DNA of 11,558 nucleotides, from NCBI GenBank assembly GCA_018609965.1, contig JAHENP010000354.1, positions 1-11,558 of the forward strand. The letters run 5' to 3'. The translations under genes and the position numbers were made by a program. The number at the start of each line of letters is the position of its first letter. Position 1 is the stretch's first letter. The notes below the pieces were generated by a model, which worked only from the letters and a program-made list of their open reading frames with translations, ran no database searches and was not told where the DNA came from. The DNA comes from Haloferacaceae archaeon (GTDB lineage Archaea > Halobacteriota > Halobacteria > Halobacteriales > Haloferacaceae). This document shows positions 1-6,373 of the stretch, in pieces.

Positions 1-979
1 CGATCACGCCCAGCATCGCCGACTCGACCAACAACACTCGCAACACGTCGCCCTTCTGGTAGCCGACCGCCCGGAGCACACCGATCTCCTCGCGACGCTT
101 GATCACCGCCATCAGCATCGTGTTGGCGATAGCGACGCCGGCGACGACCAACGAGATCGCCCCCAACGCCACCAAGAACAGATTGATCGAGTTGACCAGA
201 TTCTGGAAGAACCGGACGATCGACGACAGCTCGAGGATAAACAGCCGGTCTTCTCGTTCGTTGAACTCCCGGTCGAGCCTGTCGGCGAGTGCGGACGCGG
301 CCTCCGCGTCCTCCGTGAGGATCTGGACCTGGCTGAAGTCGTCGCTCGGTGCCTCCGCCACCGGGAGGATCACCTCACTGGTGCCTGGTCCTTGTGCCGG
401 CGCGTCGTACAGCGCGGTCACTCGGTACGACTCCGTGGTCGTGACGGTCTGGCCGTCGACCTCCTCCTCGAATGTGAGTGCCACTCGGTCGCCCGGGGTG
501 AGCCGGTAGTCGGCCGCGAACCCGGCGTCGAGGACGACGCTGTCGCGCCAGCTCGTCGGAAGCTCTCCCCCGGCGATGTCGTACAACACCCTCGGGTCCT
601 CCATGTACGTCACCCCGACCTCCGTCGTCTCGCCGGGTCGTTCCCGGAACTGTGCCTCGCTGCCGAAGGTGCCGACAACCTCGTCTGCGCCGCTCACCTC
701 CTGGATCGCTAACAGCTCCTCGCGGTTGATCGTCTGGTCACCCTCCGCCCGTGCGTCGAAGCCGGACTGGACGAACACGTTGTTCGCGCCCGCGTCCTCC
801 AACAGCGCGAACTGGCTCTCTTTGAACGCGACGCTGCCGCCGCCAATCGCGCCGATGGCGACGACGCCGATAACGATCGCCAGCGCCGCCAGTGCCGACC
901 GCGTCTTGGCCCGCGAGATGTTCCGGCGAGCGATTATCACGCTCGGGAACCGCCCGACGATCCGGTACAACAGGCTCAC
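1..979 (-). CDS. MacB/FtsX-type ABC transporter permease (second permease, partial at the left edge)
   Basis: Only the first 326 codons are inside the window; the C-terminus lies beyond base 1. The reading frame starts at GTG (977-979), overlapping the stop of a 27-codon ORF as GTGA, with GGAGGTG five bases upstream. Visible parts are a basic cytoplasmic N-terminus (ARRN then RAKTRS, residues 17-28), a first membrane helix at about 29-48, an extracytoplasmic domain at about 50-255 resembling the MacB core, and a second membrane helix at about 265-287. The FtsX-type motif REEIGVLRAVGY follows at 296-307. Of the first 56 residues, 36 match the neighbouring permease, so the two are tandem paralogues and probably form a heterodimer driven by the ATPase at 2219-3151. 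Family members couple ATP hydrolysis to work on lipoproteins, peptides or envelope factors rather than classical import. The substrate cannot be told from sequence. Confidence 0.9.
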   Translation of the reverse strand, partial: MSLLYRIVGRFPSVIIARRNISRAKTRSALAALAIVIGVVAIGAIGGGSVAFKESQFALLEDAGANNVFVQSGFDARAEGDQTINREELLAIQEVSGADEVVGTFGSEAQFRERPGETTEVGVTYMEDPRVLYDIAGGELPTSWRDSVVLDAGFAADYRLTPGDRVALTFEEEVDGQTVTTTESYRVTALYDAPAQGPGTSEVILPVAEAPSDDFSQVQILTEDAEAASALADRLDREFNEREDRLFILELSSIVRFFQNLVNSINLFLVALGAISLVVAGVAIANTMLMAVIKRREEIGVLRAVGYQKGDVLRVLLVESAMLGVI

Positions 980-1059
980 ACTACCACCTCCACGGCCGGG
1001 CGGGTCTCACCGGCTGCGCCGACGGTCGCCGTCTCGCTTTGAGTCGGGTCGTCGCTCAT
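976..1059 (-). CDS. 27-codon small ORF wedged between two permease genes (possible translational coupler or microprotein)
   Basis: This ORF starts at ATG (1057-1059), overlapping the stop of the upstream permease as ATGA, and ends at TGA (976-978), overlapping the GTG start of the next permease as GTGA. A GGAGG (1067-1071) lies seven bases before its ATG, and its own last codons form the GGAGGTG (985-991) that serves the next gene. The 27-residue product begins MSDDPTQSETATV and ends in EVVV. It is acidic, has no cysteine and no membrane segment. I recognise no family. The double 4-nt overlap and paired ribosome-binding sequences suggest that it is translated, either as a bridge carrying ribosomes from one permease gene to the next or as a true microprotein. 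It could also be a relic of an N-terminal extension of the second permease. Confidence 0.5.
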   Translation of the reverse strand: MSDDPTQSETATVGAAGETRPAVEVVV

Positions 1060-2222
1060 CCGAGTGCCTCCACGGGTCGTTTGTTCGCCGCCCGCCAAGC
1101 AGGGTAGAGTCCACCGACAAGCGCGGTCAACACGCCGAACACAACGCCGACGCCGATGTACGACAGCCCAGTGGCGGTGAACGCGAGCGGGTTCCCAACC
1201 AACAGCTGGTTGGCGACGGCACCGATTCCGAGCGCCACCGGCGCACCGATTGCGACGCCGACGACACCCAACAGCGTTGACTCGGCGACGAGGAGCCTGA
1301 CGACCGCGAACTTCGAGTAGCCGACCGCCCGGAGCACGCCGATCTCACCCTCCCGTTCGATCGCCGACATCAGCATCGTGTTTGCGATCGTCACCGCCGC
1401 GACCAACAACGAGATCGCACTGATCCCCAACAGGAACTGGTTGATGATCTCAAACTGTTGTTCCTGTTGTTCCTGCCGGCTCGCGCTGGTCGTCACCCGC
1501 ACCCGGTCTTGACGCTGGTTCATCTGTGACCGGACGCTCTCCGAGACCGACTCGATGCCGGCCACCTGGACGTTCGCCTGGAGGATGACCTCGTCGTACC
1601 CGTCGCGGTCGAACACGGTGTTGGGGATGAACACCGACCGGTCGGCGCTGAGCGGGTCGCCGTTCCCCTGTTGTCTGATGATTCCGGCCACCCGGAACGA
1701 CTCGTCGACCTCGCCGCCGACACGGACCTGATCGCCGACCGACACGCCGTTCGACTCCGCGAACGCCGCGCCGACGACGGCCACCCGCTCGAAGTTCGGC
1801 GGGATCTCGCCCGCCTCCGTCTCGTAGAACCGGCTGGGGTCGTCGATCCCCAGTGCGCTCGCGAAGATGATCGTGTCCCCGTCTGGTCCACGTATCAACC
1901 CGTTCGCGCGACGAATCGGAACGACTGCCGCACTGTCTGCCGCCTGACTGATCTGTTGAATCTCCTGTTCGTCGAACGTCCGGAGCTCCGGCTGGTCCTC
2001 GTAGAACACCGGCGACACCGTCGCCGTCCCGCCGAAGTTCTCGTAGGCCGACAGCTGGTCCTGTTTGAACGCCTCGCCGCCGACACCGATCCCACCGATG
2101 GCGACGACGCCGATGACGATTGCCAACACCGCCAACACCGACCGGGTCTTCGCCCGGGCGACGTTCCGGCGGGCCAACACCACCGTCGGAACCTGTGCGG
2201 TGAGCCGCCGGAGCAGACTCAC
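1056..2222 (-). CDS. MacB/FtsX-type ABC transporter permease (first permease)
   Basis: The 388-residue protein has the usual MacB/LolC-like layout: a basic N-terminus (ARRN, RAKTRS at 17-28), membrane helix 1 at about 28-48, a large extracytoplasmic MacB-core-like domain at about 50-258, then three helices at about 263-285, 305-335 and 354-376. The FtsX-domain signature EGEIGVLRAVGYS sits at 291-303, and the end reads GLYPAWRAANKRPVEAL, typical of the family. The length is normal for a four-TM permease. The GTG start (2220-2222) overlaps the ATPase stop as GTGA, and a GGAGGTGA (2229-2236) sits six bases upstream, matching the archaeal 16S anti-Shine-Dalgarno; this fixes the start. The segment before helix 2 is rich in Gln (about 234-262). 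It probably pairs with the paralogue at 1-979 and the ATPase at 2219-3151. The transported or extracted substrate is unknown. Confidence 0.93.
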   Translation of the reverse strand: MSLLRRLTAQVPTVVLARRNVARAKTRSVLAVLAIVIGVVAIGGIGVGGEAFKQDQLSAYENFGGTATVSPVFYEDQPELRTFDEQEIQQISQAADSAAVVPIRRANGLIRGPDGDTIIFASALGIDDPSRFYETEAGEIPPNFERVAVVGAAFAESNGVSVGDQVRVGGEVDESFRVAGIIRQQGNGDPLSADRSVFIPNTVFDRDGYDEVILQANVQVAGIESVSESVRSQMNQRQDRVRVTTSASRQEQQEQQFEIINQFLLGISAISLLVAAVTIANTMLMSAIEREGEIGVLRAVGYSKFAVVRLLVAESTLLGVVGVAIGAPVALGIGAVANQLLVGNPLAFTATGLSYIGVGVVFGVLTALVGGLYPAWRAANKRPVEALG

Positions 2223-3151
2223 TCGGTCTCACCTCCGCCACCGTCCGTCCCGACCGACCCACCCGGCTCACCGCCGTCTGCGGTGTTCTGGTGTGTGCCG
2301 TCGCTGTCACCGTGGTGGGCGTGGTCGCCGCTCTCCCGCAGCTCCCCGTCGATCAGGTTGACCACTCGGTCGGCCGCCTCCGCGACGTAGTCGTCGTGGG
2401 TGACGGTGACGACCGCCACACCCTCCTCCTCGCGGAGTTCGTCGAACAGATCCAGAATCTGGTCGCCGGTGTCGCGGTCGAGGTTCCCGGTCGGCTCGTC
2501 GGCCAACAACAACTCCGGGTCGTTGATCAACGACCGCGCGATGGCGACGCGTTGTTTCTGGCCGCCCGACAGTTCGTCCGGGTAGTGGTCCAGCCGGTCG
2601 CCCAGCCCGACGCGTTCGAGCAGTTCCGTCGCGCGCTGGCGGGTCTGTTTGGGCGTCCGGTCGAGCATCCGCGGCATCTCGACGTTCTCCACCGCGGTCA
2701 GCGTCGGGATCAGGTAGAAGCTCTGGAAGACGAAGCCGATCACTTCCTTCCGGCGGCTCGTCCGCTCGGCGTCGTCGAACTCGGCGACATCTGTCCCCTC
2801 CAGCGTGACCTCGCCCCGCGTCGGCACGTCCAACAGCCCGAGCAGGTTCAACAACGTGGACTTCCCGCTGCCGGAGGGGCCGACGACGGCGACGAAGTCG
2901 CCGGGCGCGATCCCAAAGCCGATCCCTTTCAGCGCCCGCACGATCTGGTCGCCGGTCTCGTACTCCTTGACGACGTTGCGGCCCCGGAGGATCGAGTCGT
3001 CGGGGATCTCCGGGTCGACCGTGTTGGTCGCCTTCTGGTCGAACCCACCGGTAGCGGGCGCGTCGACTCCCGAGTCGGACTCGGTTCCGCCGTCGGTCAC
3101 CGGCGGCTCTCCGTCCGCGCTGGAGCTGTCTGTCGGTTCCTCACTCGACAC
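2219..3151 (-). CDS. MacB/LolD-type ABC transporter ATP-binding protein
   Basis: This 310-residue ATPase is the motor of the adjacent permease pair. All nucleotide-binding elements are intact: Walker A GPSGSGKS (91-98), Q-loop FQ (Q143), signature LSGGQ (194-198), Walker B LLLADEP with catalytic Glu219, D-loop NLD (223-225) and switch His252. The Q-loop context VFQSFYLIPTLTAVENVEMP and the TGNLD sequence after Walker B are typical of the MacB/LolD/FtsE branch. Family members are usually about 220-250 residues. The excess here is an acidic, low-complexity N-terminal extension of about 50 residues and a tail from about 273 rich in Gly, Asp and His. The GTG start (3149-3151) follows the upstream gene's stop after six bases, with GGGGGTGA (3158-3165) as the likely ribosome-binding site. 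A later start would trim the N-terminal extension, so the exact start is less certain than the identity. Confidence 0.95.
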   Translation of the reverse strand: MSSEEPTDSSSADGEPPVTDGGTESDSGVDAPATGGFDQKATNTVDPEIPDDSILRGRNVVKEYETGDQIVRALKGIGFGIAPGDFVAVVGPSGSGKSTLLNLLGLLDVPTRGEVTLEGTDVAEFDDAERTSRRKEVIGFVFQSFYLIPTLTAVENVEMPRMLDRTPKQTRQRATELLERVGLGDRLDHYPDELSGGQKQRVAIARSLINDPELLLADEPTGNLDRDTGDQILDLFDELREEEGVAVVTVTHDDYVAEAADRVVNLIDGELRESGDHAHHGDSDGTHQNTADGGEPGGSVGTDGGGGETE

Positions 3152-3157
3152 GCGAGT

Positions 3158-4951
3158 TCACCCCCGAACCCGGTACGCGACAGCGAGCACTATCACGAGT
3201 ACCCCGACGACCGCGACGGGAATAAGCGGCACGCTGCTCCCGCCGGACGACTCACTCGCCTGCCGGAGTTCAGTCTGTTCGACCGGTACCTCCGTCGTCA
3301 CCGTCTTTTGAACGCCGTCGACGACGTATGTCACCTCCACCGGGACACTCGTGACGTTCCTGTCGACAGTTGTCGAGATGGTGAACGAGGAGAAGTCGCT
3401 CGCCTCAACCCCGCCGACGAAGTACTCACGTCCGTCCACGTCCGCGGAGTCGGGCAGGCTGACGACAACCGACTCAACCTGCTCGGAGCCGACGTTGCTC
3501 GCGGTCGCCGACAGGTCGAGTGAACTCCCCTGTGCGACGGCGTCGACATCGGTCAGCGTGATCTGTCCGGGGTTCGACGGCGGCGCGAACTCGACATCGA
3601 ACGTCTGAGTGACGCGTTGTTGGACCCCGTTGTCACGGTAGTCGAAGGTCACCTCCACCGGGTAGACGCCGGACTCCTCGGCGACCGCGGTGAACGCCAG
3701 TTCCGCCGTCCCACCCGCCTGGAGCGCAGACCGGACCCGTGCGTTCGAGTTGAACGTCACGTCCGGTGACGACACACTCACGTCCAACTGCCGCACCTCG
3801 TTGCTGAGCCCGTTGGCGACCGTCACAGTCACCGGTCGGCTGGCGCCCGCGACCGCGTCCTCGACATCGACCTGTAGCTGTGGCCGGTCTGCCGGCGCGT
3901 CGGCCGTCCCGAAGCTGGGTTCGAGCGTGTACTCCGTCCCGCGCCGTTCACCACCGACCGTGTACGACAGTGACACGTTGACCGGAAGTCGCTCTGCGAC
4001 CGCCGGCGTCACGGTGAACTCGTACTGTTCTGTCACGCCGGCCTCAATGCTCGCGGCGACCCGGCGCGGATCGTCGAACTCGACCTGCTCGCCGGCGGCG
4101 GTCAACTCGACGTTTCGGATGCGCTCGTCGAGCCCGTTTGAGAGGGTCACTGTCGCGGTCCGCGACTCCCCGGCCTCACCAGCCTCGGCAGTCACCGCGA
4201 CCTGCGGGTGTTCGATGTCGTTTGTCGGCGTGAAATCCGGTCGGAGACGGTAGTCGACGGACCGCCGGTCCCCCTCGAAGCTGTACTGGACTGTCACGTT
4301 CACCGGCTGGACCGTCTCTGCTGCGGGCGTCGTCCGGAACTCGAACGACTCCGAGGCGCCGCTCCCGACGCTGGCGGTCACCTGCCGCGGGTTGCGTACG
4401 TCGACGTTCTCACCCTCGACAGTCAACTCGACGTTGTCGACGGCCGCACTCAGCCCGTTGGAGAGCCGGACCGTCATCGTCTGGTCGTCACCCGGCAGCG
4501 CCGAGTCCGTGGACACGTCCACCTGTGGGTGGCCCTTGATCACCTGGATGGTCTCCTGTTGGACCACCACCCGGCGGTTGCCGGTGTTGTCACGGAGGAC
4601 CAGCCGCAGAAACACCTCGTGGGTGCCCGACTCGTTGAGTGTCGCACCTACGTCGACGGTCTTCGTCTCACCGGGTGCGACGACCGTCCTGAACCCTTCC
4701 TCGGAGACGAGGTCGGCGTTCCCACCCGGGCCACGTCGCACCTCGGCTTCGACGAGCCGGTAGTCGCTGGAACTGTCTGCCGAGGAACTGACCGTCGTCT
4801 GTATCGTGAACTCCTCTTCGGGAATCGGTTGTGACGGTTCGATCGTCGTCGAAACAGAGACGAGTCCGTCGGCCGCCGCCGGCGCGGCGCCGACCGACAC
4901 TGCCGACACTACCAGTACGAGCGTCACGAACGGAGCGAGACTGCGTTGCAT
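3158..4951 (-). CDS. Secreted, C-terminally membrane-anchored protein with tandem Ig-like (COG1361/CARDB-like) repeats
   Basis: This is the first gene of the ABC operon and encodes 597 residues. The N-terminus (1-28) is a Sec-type signal peptide: MQRS, a hydrophobic stretch, then AAPAAADG at the likely cleavage site. An N-terminal beta-rich domain covers about 29-138. Four repeats of about 95-100 residues follow at about 142-240, 249-347, 357-455 and 463-558. The first three share a PQ-V-V start, an LSNGL or VANGL motif, and a PV(N/E)V strand near the end. A membrane helix at about 573-594 with a short basic end (YRVRG) anchors it, facing outward. Several Asn-X-Ser/Thr sites (for example N218, N325, N533) could be glycosylated. 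ATG 4949-4951 is chosen because it gives the signal peptide and lies about 30 nt from a TATA box; an open frame continues upstream but reads across that promoter. The role is inferred to be an extracytoplasmic partner or binding protein for the MacB-like transporter. Confidence 0.85.
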   Translation of the reverse strand: MQRSLAPFVTLVLVVSAVSVGAAPAAADGLVSVSTTIEPSQPIPEEEFTIQTTVSSSADSSSDYRLVEAEVRRGPGGNADLVSEEGFRTVVAPGETKTVDVGATLNESGTHEVFLRLVLRDNTGNRRVVVQQETIQVIKGHPQVDVSTDSALPGDDQTMTVRLSNGLSAAVDNVELTVEGENVDVRNPRQVTASVGSGASESFEFRTTPAAETVQPVNVTVQYSFEGDRRSVDYRLRPDFTPTNDIEHPQVAVTAEAGEAGESRTATVTLSNGLDERIRNVELTAAGEQVEFDDPRRVAASIEAGVTEQYEFTVTPAVAERLPVNVSLSYTVGGERRGTEYTLEPSFGTADAPADRPQLQVDVEDAVAGASRPVTVTVANGLSNEVRQLDVSVSSPDVTFNSNARVRSALQAGGTAELAFTAVAEESGVYPVEVTFDYRDNGVQQRVTQTFDVEFAPPSNPGQITLTDVDAVAQGSSLDLSATASNVGSEQVESVVVSLPDSADVDGREYFVGGVEASDFSSFTISTTVDRNVTSVPVEVTYVVDGVQKTVTTEVPVEQTELRQASESSGGSSVPLIPVAVVGVLVIVLAVAYRVRG

Positions 4952-4980
4952 CTCTCGACTACCTATCCCTCGTTGTGGAG

Positions 4981-4986
4981 TATAAA
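4981..4986 (-). promoter_or_regulatory. TATA box of the Ig-repeat/ABC operon
   Basis: The minus strand reads CCCCTTTATACTCC here. The TTTATA core lies about 30 nt before the ATG at 4951, which would place transcription start within a few bases of the start codon. This supports a leaderless transcript for the first gene, while downstream operon genes carry Shine-Dalgarno-like sequences. Its plus-strand complement TATAAA could in principle serve the opposite gene, but that would require a leader of about 90 nt. Confidence 0.7.
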
Positions 4987-5006
4987 GGGGCCACGTTCGG
5001 TTCGGA

Positions 5007-5020
5007 CCCGGTGAACCGGG
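5007..5020. promoter_or_regulatory. Perfect inverted repeat CCCGGT-GA-ACCGGG, possible operator
   Basis: This 14-base inverted repeat with six-base arms and a two-base centre lies in the 147-bp divergent region between the ABC operon and the 101-aa protein gene, about 20 bp upstream of the operon's TATA box. That position would suit a regulator acting on TFB/TBP recruitment. Such GC-rich palindromes arise fairly often by chance in GC-rich DNA, so the call is tentative. Confidence 0.3.
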
Positions 5021-5098
5021 GAAAGGTTCAAATGTCTGCTCTGACCTGCCTGTCCCGAGCCGCGACGCTCTTGTAGTTCGCGGCCGGATTACCGCGGC

Positions 5099-5404
5099 GT
5101 GACAGGCACTGACCCACACGAAGAGGGGCTCCCGCCGGCCGCGACCGGGAGGAACCGCCACCCTGAGGACCCCCCACCCCGGTGTTCGGTGTGTGGCGAG
5201 CCGTACGACGCGGTCTCGGACCACACCGGCGGGCTGATGATCGCACTCGCCGAGAACGAACGGTTCGACCGCGTCTGTTTCGAGCCGATCCTTGACGAGA
5301 TCGGTGACAGTGTGGGCGGCGACACGACCGCCGCAGCCGACACCGACGACGCGGCCACCACAACTGACGATCCCCGACCGTTGATCCGGTTTTTCCACCA
5401 CTAA
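5099..5404 (+). CDS. Small acidic protein with a possible C-C-H-C zinc site, hypothetical
   Basis: The product is 101 residues. The central part (about 28-68) looks conserved and folded: CSVCGEPYD at 29-37, His42, then FDRVCFEP at 56-63. Cys29, Cys32, His42 and Cys60 could bind one zinc ion, as in the many small CxxC zinc-finger-like proteins of haloarchaea. The N-terminal 27 residues and the region from about 70 to 92 (rich in Asp, Thr and Ala) look disordered; the end is RPLIRFFHH. I do not recognise a named family, and no catalytic motif is visible. The GTG start (5099-5101) has only a weak TATA-like sequence (TTGTAG near 5071-5076) about 26 nt upstream, and an inverted repeat CGCGG/CCGCG (5079-5096) directly before it. 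It diverges from the ABC operon and converges on the DUF7260-like gene, 58 bp away. A regulatory or protein-protein adaptor role is possible but not shown. Confidence 0.72.
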   Translation: MTGTDPHEEGLPPAATGRNRHPEDPPPRCSVCGEPYDAVSDHTGGLMIALAENERFDRVCFEPILDEIGDSVGGDTTAAADTDDAATTTDDPRPLIRFFHH

Positions 5405-5462
5405 CTACACTATCTGTGTCTGTCGTCGAACACTCTCGTGATCCTCGTCACCACAGCTTCGA

Positions 5463-6302
5463 CTACGCCCGGCAGACGAGGTGTGTGCGCACCGTTTGTT
5501 GGGCCGTCTCACACAGCTCGCCGAGCCGGGCGAGTGTGGCCAACACCGGGTGTCCGGTATCGGCCGTCTCGTGGAGGTACGCGACCAGATCCGCGTGTCT
5601 GATCCCGACGCGGGCGGCCTCGCCGGTCGCCTCCCGGAGGAACGACTGCCGGGCGGCCGCGGCTCGGTCCAGTCGGTCGCGGTGGTCCGCGAGCCGCCGG
5701 TGTCGCGCCGCGAGATCGTCGAACGACAACGCGGACAACGGCGTCGGATTGTGTTCGTCCAACCACTCCGTGGTCTCTCCGAGGAGTTCTGCCGCGGCCG
5801 CGAGACTCCCGGCCTCGCGTTCGAGTGCGCTGGTCATCACGGACAGCTCCGCTCGTCGCCGCCGCGTCTCGTCGAGTACACCCGACCGGAGCGTCGGTGT
5901 GAGCCGCCCGCCGCCGTCGGCCGTCGCCAACGCGACGGCGACCTCCTCGGAGAACTCCGCCGCGATCGCCTCGTGGACGGTGTCCGGAGAGTCGTCTGCG
6001 TCGCCGGCCACGTCGCCGAGACAGTCGGTGAACGCACGCCGGACGGCCCGACAGCCACCGCCGACACTGCCGGCCTGGCTCCGTGTCCCCCCGGTGGCGA
6101 CGGTGTTGGTCCGCCCGCCACCGAGAGCCCCGTTCCCGCCACCACCCAACGGCTCCGGGTCGATCTCGCGGACGCGTTCGCGAAACTCGTCGACTGCCTC
6201 GCGTTTCGCCGTCGTCCGGTCCTGTTCGGCCGCGACGCGTTCCCGGGCGGCGTCGACTGCCGTCAAAACTGGTGGATCGTTGCTCACGAGATTTAGGCTC
6301 AC
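5463..6302 (-). CDS. DUF7260-like haloarchaeal protein, predicted helical, function unknown
   Basis: The 279-residue protein is predicted almost entirely helical, with charged amphipathic stretches at about 16-47, 137-181, 193-225 and 256-275. Its layout recalls the haloarchaeal family I know as DUF7260: an AARERV...E N-terminal helix, RAVRRAF, a central LDETRRRRAELSVM segment, TPLSALSFDDLAARH, then HPVLATLARLGELCETAQQTVRTHL at the end. That assignment is from memory of the pattern. A Gly-rich linker (about 53-83) separates the first helix from the rest and looks like an insertion. Cys84, Cys94, Cys264 and Cys277 are present without a metal-site pattern. No membrane segment or catalytic motif is seen. 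The GTG at 6300-6302 gives MSLNL; a second in-frame GTG at 6285-6287 is a good alternative because the palindrome at 6292-6307 overlaps the first start. The function is unknown. Confidence 0.82.
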   Translation of the reverse strand: MSLNLVSNDPPVLTAVDAARERVAAEQDRTTAKREAVDEFRERVREIDPEPLGGGGNGALGGGRTNTVATGGTRSQAGSVGGGCRAVRRAFTDCLGDVAGDADDSPDTVHEAIAAEFSEEVAVALATADGGGRLTPTLRSGVLDETRRRRAELSVMTSALEREAGSLAAAAELLGETTEWLDEHNPTPLSALSFDDLAARHRRLADHRDRLDRAAAARQSFLREATGEAARVGIRHADLVAYLHETADTGHPVLATLARLGELCETAQQTVRTHLVCRA

Positions 6303-6307
6303 CTAAA
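6292..6307. promoter_or_regulatory. Palindrome TTTAGG-N4-CCTAAA, possible DtxR/IdeR-type metal-regulator operator
   Basis: Read on the minus strand this is TTTAGGTGAGCCTAAA, with perfect six-base arms. Its core TTAGGTGAGCCTAA matches 12 of the first 14 positions of the classical bacterial DtxR/IdeR box consensus TTAGGTTAGGCTAACCTAA. It is AT-rich inside a GC-rich region, so less likely to be chance than a GC palindrome. It sits between the divergent DUF7260-like gene and the 140-aa hypothetical, overlapping the first candidate start of the former. Haloarchaea encode several DtxR-family metal-dependent repressors, so iron or manganese control of one or both genes is a reasonable inference. No binding data are available to me. 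Confidence 0.5.
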
Positions 6308-6373
6308 CAAACCTGTGTCTTTCGGTTCTCGCGAGACCGTGAGTCGGATACGTTCGGCGCCACAGGAACGAAC

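Noticed and set aside
2291..3523. Long plus-strand open frame of about 410 codons
   Set aside because: It is the antisense shadow of the ABC ATPase and the Ig-repeat gene; its Arg/Val-rich composition is typical of reverse-strand frames in GC-rich DNA.
4952..5401. In-frame upstream extension of the Ig-repeat protein reading through to the next gene's end
   Set aside because: It crosses the operon's TATA box, overlaps the 101-residue gene on the other strand almost completely, and would bury the signal peptide; the ATG at 4951 explains the data better.
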